A stretch of DNA of 6,405 nt from CAYOFK01 sp964403185. Its GTDB lineage: Bacteria; Bacteroidota; Bacteroidia; Bacteroidales; VadinHA17. Shown here in pieces: positions 1-6,404 of the stretch. How positions within the stretch are numbered: position 1 is the stretch's first letter; the number at the start of each line of letters is the position of its first letter. Under the pieces are notes generated by a model. It made no database searches. It had not been told where the DNA came from and saw only the letters and a program-made list of their open reading frames with translations. Location of the stretch: positions 1 through 6,405 of the forward strand of contig CAYOFK010000160.1 of NCBI GenBank assembly GCA_964403185.1. The letters run 5' to 3'. A program made the translations under genes and the position numbers.

Positions 1-290
1 AAGGGGCCGGCTGGAAGGTGGAGGACCTTGGAGTTGATGCCGGCTATGATAAATTTAAGGCTGCTGTGGATGAGAATCCCAATAGCATTGTAGGCATTTC
101 GGCACTCTTAACTACAACCATGGTGAATATGAAAGATATAGTGGAACAGTTCAAAACTAAAAATTCCAGCCAGTTGATCATGGTTGGAGGGGCGCCGCTA
201 ACACTTGATTACTGTAATGAAATTGGCGCCGATTTTTATTCGCCAGATCCGCAGGGAGCAATAGAGTATTTAAATACTCTGGCTTCCTGA
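1..290 (+). CDS. Corrinoid-binding methyl-carrier protein, C-terminal part (5' end outside window)
   Basis: This is the C-terminal half of a cobalamin-binding protein of the MtaC/MtbC/MttC type, the small corrinoid subunit that carries a methyl group between two methyltransferases. The frame is open from base 3 and reads GAGWKVEDLGVD, then VGISALLTTTM, then MVGGAPLT and EIGADFYSPD, ending in TGA at 288-290. The family signature is DxHxxG, then SxL, then GG. Here SxL (in GISALL) and GG (in MVGG) are separated by exactly 26 residues, which is normal. The DxHxxG motif with the cobalt-ligand histidine must lie just before the window. A GTG at 18 is not the real start, because conserved sequence precedes it. 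The RACo-type activator starts 39 bp downstream on the same strand, so co-transcription is likely. The methyl donor cannot be told from this fragment. Confidence 0.9.
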   Translation, partial: GAGWKVEDLGVDAGYDKFKAAVDENPNSIVGISALLTTTMVNMKDIVEQFKTKNSSQLIMVGGAPLTLDYCNEIGADFYSPDPQGAIEYLNTLAS

Positions 291-329
291 AAAACCGTAC
301 CGGAAAGTTTTCTTCGCCACTCAACAATA

Positions 330-1829
330 ATGAACGATCAGGTACGTGTACGCCTTGAGCCCATCGGAAAAGATTTTCTGGTGCGGCGGAACACACCTTT
401 TAAGGATATTCTGTCGGGACTTGGTGTGGAATTCCCGTGTGGCGGAAAAGGCAGGTGCGGAGGCTGCAAAATTCGAATACTTGAGGGCCATCTGCCCCTT
501 GATCCCCTTCACCTGAAACAGCTTAAGGATCTCCGCCTGGAGAAAGATTTCAGGCTGGCTTGCAAAAGTAAAGTCGCCGGGGATATTGTCATTGAGATAC
601 TGCAATTCCATAATATCATTCTTTCAGACAATTCAAGCTTTAATTTTGTTCCTGAACAGGGATATGGGATCGCTTTTGACCTTGGCACATCCACACTGGC
701 GGCACAACTTGTCAATCTTGAAACCGGTTATGTACAGGATGTTGAAACCAGATTGAATCCGCAATCGGCTTTTGGCGCCGATCTTATTTCGAGAACGGAA
801 CATGCCCTTTTTAATGACGGCCAGCAGGAATTAACGGGTTCAATAAGGCAGGCATTCAAAGAGATGGTTAATCAATTGATACAGCCATGTCGTGAAGATA
901 TCAGGAAAATCATCATTGTGGGCAATACGGTTATGCACCATTTGTTTGACGGTCTCGATCTCAAACCATTATCTGCATATCCTTTTGAAAGTCCATTTGA
1001 TAAAGCGCTGCATTTCAGTGCAGATGAGCTTGGCCTTAATTGCAATCCTCATTGCAGTATCACCTTTTTACAACCAATGGGCAGTTTTGTGGGCAGTGAT
1101 ATCCTGGCCGGAATACTTGCAACAAAGCTTTATGAAAGTACAGAAATAGCAGCCCTGGTTGACCTGGGAACCAATGGGGAAATTGCCTTAGGCAACAGGG
1201 ACCGCATTATTTTTGCCTCTACTGCCGCCGGGCCCGCCTTTGAAGGAACCAATATTTCCTGCGGAATGCATGCATCCACCGGGGCAATTTCATCAGTGAA
1301 CAGGGGAACAAAAGGAATTGAATATCATGTGATAGGTAATGAAACCGCCAGAGGGATATGCGGAAGCGGGCTGATAGACCTTGTTGCAGTGCTCCTGAGT
1401 GAAGGGAAAATAGATGCCGGAGGTGCAATAACAAACGGCAGCCGGAAAATCGAGTTGTCAGGTAAAGTGTTTATCACCCAAAAGGATATCCGGGAATTCC
1501 AGCTTGCCAAGGCGGCCATAGCAACCGGACTGGAACTGCTGGCCAACCGGTTTGGAACGGACATCAGGGACATTGATAAGATCTTTATCGCCGGAGCATT
1601 CGGAAATTTCATAAACCTTGAAAATACGCGGATAACAGGCATGCTGAACCACCCCGTAAACCGCATATATAAAACAGGTAACAGTGCCTTGCTGGGTGCA
1701 AAAATGATGCTTTTTAAGAAAGAAGATGCCCTGTCCGGACTGGTAAGTATTTCTGAACATTATTCCCTGGAAAGCCATCCGGGTTTCCAGGATGGCTTTG
1801 CAAGAAATATGATGTTTGGAAGAGGATGA
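330..1829 (+). CDS. RACo-type corrinoid protein reductive activator ([2Fe-2S] ferredoxin + ASKHA ATPase)
   Basis: This cytoplasmic protein probably restores inactive Co(II) corrinoid carriers to Co(I) by ATP-driven electron transfer. Residues about 4-93 form a plant-type [2Fe-2S] ferredoxin domain with Cys37, Cys43, Cys46 and Cys78 (C-x5-C-x2-C-x31-C). Residues about 112-270 are the RACo middle region, with the phosphate-type motif FDLGTST at 116-122. Residues about 275-495 are the C-terminal ASKHA (DUF4445) domain, with VDLGTNGEIAL at 277-287, STAAGPAFEG at 297-306, CGSGLIDL at 344-351 and the adenosine-type motif FIAGAFGNF at 419-427. At 499 residues it is shorter than the roughly 630-residue Carboxydothermus RACo, mainly because the linker after the ferredoxin domain is short. 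ATG at 330 leaves a complete ferredoxin domain; no Shine-Dalgarno is visible before it. The corrinoid carrier gene directly upstream is its likely substrate. Family assignment is firm; the exact partner is inferred from context. Confidence 0.93.
   Translation: MNDQVRVRLEPIGKDFLVRRNTPFKDILSGLGVEFPCGGKGRCGGCKIRILEGHLPLDPLHLKQLKDLRLEKDFRLACKSKVAGDIVIEILQFHNIILSDNSSFNFVPEQGYGIAFDLGTSTLAAQLVNLETGYVQDVETRLNPQSAFGADLISRTEHALFNDGQQELTGSIRQAFKEMVNQLIQPCREDIRKIIIVGNTVMHHLFDGLDLKPLSAYPFESPFDKALHFSADELGLNCNPHCSITFLQPMGSFVGSDILAGILATKLYESTEIAALVDLGTNGEIALGNRDRIIFASTAAGPAFEGTNISCGMHASTGAISSVNRGTKGIEYHVIGNETARGICGSGLIDLVAVLLSEGKIDAGGAITNGSRKIELSGKVFITQKDIREFQLAKAAIATGLELLANRFGTDIRDIDKIFIAGAFGNFINLENTRITGMLNHPVNRIYKTGNSALLGAKMMLFKKEDALSGLVSISEHYSLESHPGFQDGFARNMMFGRG
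1766..1799 (+). repeat. Two overlapping, mutually exclusive inverted repeats at the end of the RACo gene
   Basis: Two perfect inverted repeats share bases. The first pairs CCTGGAAA (1766-1773) with TTTCCAGG (1784-1791). The second pairs AAAGCCATCC (1771-1780) with GGATGGCTTT (1790-1799) around a 9-base loop. Only one can form at a time. They lie inside the last 22 codons of the activator gene (encoding roughly ESHPGFQDGF), with no T-run after them, so this is not a classical terminator. They may be coincidental to the coding sequence. Confidence 0.45.
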
Positions 1830-1885
1830 ATAATTTCTGTATACAATCGTCGTACCGTGGTCATGCAATGCAAAGTGCTTGCTAA

Positions 1886-2333
1886 GAAAAAAACGAGCCT
1901 TGCATTGAACAATACCGGTTCGAAGAAGAAATGAAAGGTTATGCCCCCCAATGGAGCCCTGATGGCAACTGGATAGGCTTTTTGTACAAGGCCGGGGGAA
2001 ACCCTGCCCAGGTATTTGCAATACTTGCTGAAGAATGGAAACCTGTATTTCTGGAAAGGCAAAGGAAACCTCCGGCAACTTACTGATATCAATCCCCGGT
2101 TGAAACACATGACACTGGCAAAACAGGAGGTCTTCCGTTACAAGGCAAGAGACGGTGCAGAGATAGAAGGCCTGCTGATGCTGCCACCGGAATATGGTGT
2201 GGATTTTGCAATGGAAGGATTTGAAGATCCGGCAGGAACAGAATTCAACGATATTGCCGATGCCATTGAATACCTGGTCTCTGAGAAAGGGGCTGACAGG
2301 GAGAGGGTTGGATTGGGATTATTAACCAGGTGA
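1886..2333 (+). pseudogene. Remnant of an S9 family (prolyl oligopeptidase / acylaminoacyl-peptidase type) peptidase
   Basis: Three pieces of one S9 serine peptidase can be read. From about 1886 to 2010 (frame of base 1931) there is beta-propeller sequence with APQWSPDGNWIGF; this frame stops at TGA 2084-2086. From about 2019 the match moves to the next frame: NGNLYFWKGKG, RQLTDINP, then KQEVFRYKARDGAEIEGLLM, the propeller-to-hydrolase transition. Near 2191-2197 the text jumps in frame from LPPEY straight to GVDFAMEGFEDPAGTEF, which in intact members lies well inside the hydrolase domain, so the HGGP-type oxyanion region is gone. The copy ends at ADRERVGLG just before the expected GxSxGG nucleophile motif and runs into LLTR and TGA (2331-2333). 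Catalytic Ser, Asp and His are all absent, so it cannot be active. The homology calls are from recognition of family wording; the deletions are inferred from it. It begins about 56 bp after the RACo stop. Confidence 0.8.
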
Positions 2334-2335
2334 TT

Positions 2336-3949
2336 CTATTCTATACCTGGAACATCAATCAAATGAGGCTTAAAAGAACCCTTTTGATATTTTAATCCAG
2401 GCAATTCAAGAATTGATACGCCCTGTGTTCTGAATTGTTTTGAATGTACCATTATCCTGGAAGGTATTTGTTGAAGACCAGAAAAACTTTTAGTTAAAAT
2501 AAAAGTGAACACTGGCTGGTCATACCTGCCCCTGCCACCATAAAACCAATTTGAATTAGTTACATGATAATACGGTGTCAGGTCATCGAATACAGCATAA
2601 ACCCGTACATCCTGTTTTGAAAACATTGTTATCAATTTAGCATCCCAATAGTTTGCCAATCCATACTCCAGATCCTTCTCCACTGCAAGACTGTCAATAA
2701 TCCGTGCACTTTCCGGATAATAAGAAAAAAAATTCATTAATCTGGTTTCTTTCATTTTTCCGGCTTTGACCAGAATAATTATGACCATTAAAAAAATCCA
2801 CAGTATCGATCCGTAACGAACTATTCTGATCCATTTAAATTCAGTGGTTTTTATTAAAAATCCAAGGCCAATCAGCCCAAAATAGTAGGCATAGATGTTA
2901 TATCTTAGTGAATCAAAACCTGTATAATTCCCATTTATAACAGGCGCAAACAGAACGATTGGAATAAAGGTGCACAATAAAAAATGGAAGACCATAATTT
3001 GCCTATTATCCCTATCCTGTTCCTGTACCCATCCCTGCTTTTTTCTTTCTCTTATCATCCATCCAAGTGATATAAAAAATGCAGAGGCAGTGATTCCTAC
3101 AATAATGGTTTTTATACTGAATTCGGTGAGGTAGGTTGTTGTTTGATTCAGGAAAATTCCGAAAGCATCCGGAATATTTCGAAAACCAAGCATCTGATTG
3201 GGTGTTCCGATAGTAAAACATGACAATTGTTTCAGAAGCCAGGATCCGGCAAGAGACAGGCAGGTGATTGATACAACCAGAATAACAAGACGGATAACCC
3301 CCTTTTTGTAAAAGGAAAAAACCGGAAATACAATCCAAAGAAGTGTTGGCAATACATACAAAACAATCAATAGTTTGTCTGATATTATACCTGGAAATAT
3401 AACTATGGCAATCCAGAATAGATATTTTTTCCTGTTGTTTTGCAAAAACCTGAAAGACAGATTATAGCCGATTAAAGCCATAATGAACGCACCCATATGG
3501 TAGCTGTTCAATAAAAAATAAGCGGTAAAAACAACATCGCTATTTATTAGTGATACCAGAAAAACCAGACTGATTAAAATATTTACTACAGATAACGATA
3601 AGTAATCTGGTTTTCCATGCAGTGCTTTATTCAGTAACCAGACCAAAAATGTAAATGAAAAGTATTGCAGCAAACTATAAACAAAAGCAGCATTAATGAA
3701 ATTTCCAGATACAAACCTGATTATAAAATAAACAAGCATATCAGGAAAAAAATTCGGTGCAGGGTTAAAATGCCAGCCGCAAATCCCGCTCTTATCGAGG
3801 AACAAATCCCTGTAAACAGAAGGCAGATACAGGGTGTCAGAATTGAAGTAAACATCAAGACCCGATGGATCCAGGGAAGCAAAGACCAGAACAATCAGGG
3901 CCACATTTATGACCACACCAAATATGTAAAGAATCAGATCTTTATTCAA
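2336..3949 (-). CDS. Multi-spanning membrane protein, GT-C glycosyltransferase-like (function unproven)
   Basis: A 537-residue integral membrane protein that I do not recognise by name. It has about 9-11 hydrophobic spans: roughly residues 6-25, 72-106 (two), 118-136, 140-163, 176-210 (two), 219-238, 279-297, 318-337, 350-366 and 377-396. After the first span comes an outside-type loop with NSDT at 36-39 and FFPDM at 67-71; acidic residues in this loop are typical of GT-C glycosyltransferases that use lipid-linked sugars. Residues about 400-537 form a soluble C-terminal domain, as in many GT-C proteins. I infer an envelope glycan transferase role; a flippase or polymerase-like protein is possible. 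The start is TTG at 3949: an in-frame TAA lies upstream with no ATG between, and the next internal Met is residue 71, beyond the first span. Base composition is AT-rich (17 of 60 GC in 3361-3420, against 28 of 60 in 4741-4800), and it lies between two gene remnants, which suggests separate origin. Confidence 0.72.
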   Translation of the reverse strand: MNKDLILYIFGVVINVALIVLVFASLDPSGLDVYFNSDTLYLPSVYRDLFLDKSGICGWHFNPAPNFFPDMLVYFIIRFVSGNFINAAFVYSLLQYFSFTFLVWLLNKALHGKPDYLSLSVVNILISLVFLVSLINSDVVFTAYFLLNSYHMGAFIMALIGYNLSFRFLQNNRKKYLFWIAIVIFPGIISDKLLIVLYVLPTLLWIVFPVFSFYKKGVIRLVILVVSITCLSLAGSWLLKQLSCFTIGTPNQMLGFRNIPDAFGIFLNQTTTYLTEFSIKTIIVGITASAFFISLGWMIRERKKQGWVQEQDRDNRQIMVFHFLLCTFIPIVLFAPVINGNYTGFDSLRYNIYAYYFGLIGLGFLIKTTEFKWIRIVRYGSILWIFLMVIIILVKAGKMKETRLMNFFSYYPESARIIDSLAVEKDLEYGLANYWDAKLITMFSKQDVRVYAVFDDLTPYYHVTNSNWFYGGRGRYDQPVFTFILTKSFSGLQQIPSRIMVHSKQFRTQGVSILELPGLKYQKGSFKPHLIDVPGIE

Positions 3950-3988
3950 TCGTATATAATGTCCTGTAGATTTGATCTTAAAACTTGT

Positions 3989-4338
3989 TTAATTAACATC
4001 CAACCTTGATAAATGCAAATAGAATGGGAGATAGACTCCCCCGCGGTACCAGAACCATGATTCAATATTATAGTCTCCCTTGCGAAGTTTAACATTTTTC
4101 ATTTCAATCTCCATCAGGCAGCGTGTTCTACCATTTTATAGTGGCCTTTTCGGACTGCAACATTCCTGTGTGGTTCAGGAAGTCCTCCTTGCCAGTGAAA
4201 AAACAACGACCGGTCGGCCCAGGATACTGATGAACCTTCAATTAATGGGGTTAAACTATGCCCGTCTAAGGGTGGGCCATCCGGAAGTTCAATACCGCAC
4301 ATATCCAGAATTGTTGGAAAAAGATCAATATGTGCTGT
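3989..4338 (-). pseudogene. Remnant of a sulfatase (arylsulfatase, alkaline-phosphatase fold), C-terminal pieces only
   Basis: Two adjacent fragments of a secreted-type sulfatase are present. The first, 4338 down to 4114, reads TAHIDLFPTILDMCGIELP, then LDGHSLTPLIEG, WADRSLFFHWQGG and VAVRKGHYKMVEHAA, which is the standard segment after the active-site half of these enzymes. It ends in TGA (4116-4114). The second, 4114 down to 3989, is in a different frame and reads VKLRKGDYNIESWFW, then YRGGVYLPFY, ending with TAA at 3991-3989. This resembles the small C-terminal beta region found in some Bacteroidota sulfatases. The stretch that normally links them (the ELYDL/NDP type region) is missing, so a deletion and frame change joined them. 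The N-terminal half with the C/S-x-P-x-R formylglycine motif is absent. The first fragment is cut within a few bases of a palindrome at 4339-4371. It lies on the same strand as the DUF1080 gene, a common pairing in glycan-degradation clusters. Confidence 0.82.
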
Positions 4339-4371
4339 AGTCGGAGGCCACCTTCAAGGTGGTCTCCGACT
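4339..4371 (-). terminator. Strong palindrome after the HEAT/DUF1080 gene; candidate terminator or REP-like element
   Basis: On the + strand, arms AGTCGGAGGCCACCTT (4339-4354) and AAGGTGGTCTCCGACT (4356-4371) pair over 16 positions with one G/T mismatch and a single central C, so the tip must open slightly. The structure starts 2 bases after the TAG stop (4376-4374) of the - strand gene, the normal place for a terminator. No T-run follows in that direction, so simple intrinsic termination is not obvious. A dispersed palindromic repeat is the alternative, since the sulfatase remnant breaks off exactly here. Confidence 0.6.
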
Positions 4372-4373
4372 TC

Positions 4374-6284
4374 CTAAAATTCCAGGATTCTGATGTTACG
4401 GAACCGCACGATGGAGCCATGGCCTAAAAATCCAATATGCCCCTTTTCATTGGCCAAACCCGGATGCTCTTTCCCGTCAATAGTGCCCCCCTTTCCGGCT
4501 TCCTCTATATTTCCATCCACAATGACTTCACCATTTAACACCACCTTAATATTGGGTCCAATGGCCCTGACCTCCTGGACATTCCATTCCCCCACAGGTT
4601 TAAGGTATCCGCGCCGGGCCGGAATCACACCGTAAACAGATCCATGGTATTGATAATCCTGCAGCTTTTTATAGATCTCAGCGGTATTATCCAGTATCTG
4701 AAGCTCCATACCGGCATAGGCAGCATCACCCTGTTGCGGTGACCTGATACCCAATCCGTTGTTGGCTCCCGGTGTCAATTGGAACTCAAACCGTAAAATA
4801 AAATCGGAATACTCATTCTCTGTATATAGATTACCGCTACCGCCTTTGCCGGGATAAATCACAATCTCCCCGTTTTCTACAACATAGTCTGTTTTATTTC
4901 CAACCCAGCCATCAAGGTTTCTGCCATTAAACAGAAGGATAAATCCTTCACCGGATTCTTCTTCACTGAGTTTATTATTCCTTGCTGAAGGGATTTTCCT
5001 TATAAAGATATTCCTGAAAGCAAGGTTGGAACCATGGGCCTGTAGTTCAACCGGGCCTGTGGGAAACACAGGTTTATCCCTTTCCCAGTAATTTTCCAGT
5101 ATTTCATTATCCACAACCAGCAGTCCGTTCAGGTAAACGCTAACGCGTTCCCCACGCATAAGAATTCTGAAAGTGTTCCACTCCCCAACATTGTTATCAG
5201 CCACCGCAAGGGGAGTGTTTCTGTGCCGTTGGTTATTATAAAGTCCCCCTGACCCTGCCTGGGCGCCCACATCTCTTCTTGAAGTATCCCATATCTGCAC
5301 CTGAGGCGTTCCCCGCAGGTAAATTCCACTATCACCGTTCTTTGTAATTTTCCAGTCAACCAGCATTTCAAAATCACCGTATTCCTTCACTGACACCAGG
5401 TTTTGTCCCTTACCATTGAAGACTATCATACCGTCTTTAACACTCCAGTTCTCGCTTAGTTTTTTATTGGCTTGTTCCTGAAGTTTTTTCATTTCCTCCT
5501 CAGGTATTGATGCCCTTTTCACCGGACTTCCTGCAAAGCCCTGCCAGCCCTCCAGGGTAGCGCCGTCAAACATAGAAACAAAGCCTTCTGTTTCAGGCAT
5601 TTCATCAAGATACTTACGGATACGCTCTATCTCATAATCTTTTTCAGGGCCATCCAGTATTCCTGTAATCCTGGTTAGTAAATCACGGACAATATGTCCC
5701 GACTGCCCGGAATAACTTCCCGATGAGAGACAGATATTCATAACCGCCCATGCTGCTTCTTGTTGAGTTTCAGATTTATCAAGAAATTCTCCTGCCAGGA
5801 TCACTGACTGGAAGGTCAGGGCATTTCCAAGTGAACGCAACATGAGTTGCTGGTAGCCGACATTGTCAGTTACATCTGATATCTTTTGAATATACAGTCG
5901 TTTCTGGTCATCGGGTATTTCAAGCCTGTCAATCAGGGCAAGATACCCTTTAAAGACCTCTTCCTTAAAGTCCCCGTTAAGCTTATAAATTTCAAATAAT
6001 CCGTCCAGGGCCTCAGTGCCTTTCCATGCAAGCAGTGCTTGAACAGCTGACTTCTTCATTGAAGCATCACCTGAATTGAATTTATCCCTTACTGCATTAA
6101 AGGCATCCGTTCCTCCCGCTTCTGCCAGCAAGGGAAGTATATTGGATTGTTCTGAAACTGGTGTATTTTCAAATACATCCAATACTATTTCTATCCCCTC
6201 ACTCATAGGTTCATATTGTTCAAGTGCGTTAAATGCCGCATCCAGTACTTCCTTGTAATTGGGGCTTTGCATATCTATCTGCAA
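4374..6284 (-). CDS. HEAT-repeat protein with two tandem DUF1080 (3-keto-disaccharide hydrolase / LamG-like) domains; 5' end uncertain
   Basis: The 636-residue frame has an alpha-helical HEAT-like part (about 1-228), then two DUF1080 domains of concanavalin-like fold. Domain 1 (about 234-431) opens with SMFDGATLEGW, has GDSGIYLRG at 317-325 and VGEWNTFRI at 366-374, and closes with FRNIFIRKI. Domain 2 (about 446-636) opens with LLFNGRNLDGW, has NNGLGIRSP at 508-516 and VGEWNVQEV at 564-572, and closes with FRNIRILEF. DUF1080 proteins are linked to glycan and glycoside breakdown (3-keto-glycoside hydrolysis or carbohydrate binding) and usually exported. A charged linker (about 258-277) interrupts the start of domain 1. 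TTG at 6284 is only the first available start: there is no signal peptide, and HEAT-like sequence continues in frame upstream to a TAA at 6383-6381. The true protein is probably longer and this copy may be a nonsense mutant. Stop is TAG at 4376-4374. A sulfatase remnant follows downstream on the same strand. Confidence 0.85.
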   Translation of the reverse strand: MQIDMQSPNYKEVLDAAFNALEQYEPMSEGIEIVLDVFENTPVSEQSNILPLLAEAGGTDAFNAVRDKFNSGDASMKKSAVQALLAWKGTEALDGLFEIYKLNGDFKEEVFKGYLALIDRLEIPDDQKRLYIQKISDVTDNVGYQQLMLRSLGNALTFQSVILAGEFLDKSETQQEAAWAVMNICLSSGSYSGQSGHIVRDLLTRITGILDGPEKDYEIERIRKYLDEMPETEGFVSMFDGATLEGWQGFAGSPVKRASIPEEEMKKLQEQANKKLSENWSVKDGMIVFNGKGQNLVSVKEYGDFEMLVDWKITKNGDSGIYLRGTPQVQIWDTSRRDVGAQAGSGGLYNNQRHRNTPLAVADNNVGEWNTFRILMRGERVSVYLNGLLVVDNEILENYWERDKPVFPTGPVELQAHGSNLAFRNIFIRKIPSARNNKLSEEESGEGFILLFNGRNLDGWVGNKTDYVVENGEIVIYPGKGGSGNLYTENEYSDFILRFEFQLTPGANNGLGIRSPQQGDAAYAGMELQILDNTAEIYKKLQDYQYHGSVYGVIPARRGYLKPVGEWNVQEVRAIGPNIKVVLNGEVIVDGNIEEAGKGGTIDGKEHPGLANEKGHIGFLGHGSIVRFRNIRILEF

Positions 6285-6404
6285 CAGTTCAAGAATGGAT
6301 TCAAGCTGTTTGGGAGAGGAAATTACCGGCAGGGTTTTAAATGCGACATTGCTCAGGCCGGCATTTTTACTTTGTTCGGGTTAAATGCGTTGGAGGGCCT
6401 TCAT
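6285..6404 (-). other. In-frame upstream extension of the HEAT/DUF1080 gene, interrupted by a TAA stop
   Basis: Reading upstream in the same frame gives KNAGLSNVAFKTLPVI then SSPKQLESILELL, which joins without a break to LQIDMQSPNYKEV. Its helix-turn-helix wording matches the HEAT-like part, so it looks like coding sequence rather than a leader. A TAA lies at 6383-6381. Beyond it the same frame reads MKALQRI from an ATG at 6404-6402, also compatible with a HEAT helix. There is no ATG between the TAA and 6284. Either the gene carries a nonsense mutation, or there is a sequencing error, or translation restarts at a non-ATG codon. Confidence 0.6.

Noticed and set aside
18..20. GTG as start of the corrinoid protein
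   Set aside because: The residues before it (GAGWK) are part of the conserved B12-binding domain, and the cobalt-ligand motif would be missing. The gene is cut by the window edge.
1866..1907. Inverted repeat CAATGCAA / TTGCATTG after the RACo stop as a terminator
   Set aside because: The arms are only 8 bp, AT-rich, with a 26-base loop, and no T-run follows. Too weak to call.
1458..2108. Long open frame on the - strand (216 codons) across the end of the RACo gene and the peptidase remnant
   Set aside because: It runs antisense through strongly conserved RACo coding sequence and its translation shows no family-like motifs. It is a shadow frame.
3665..4009. 114-codon + strand frame opposite the start of the membrane protein gene
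   Set aside because: It has no recognisable motif, overlaps the well-formed hydrophobic spans of the - strand gene, and looks like a shadow.
4080..4340. 86-codon open frame on the + strand
   Set aside because: It lies opposite the sulfatase remnant, whose translation is clearly family-like, and it runs into the palindrome. No independent support.
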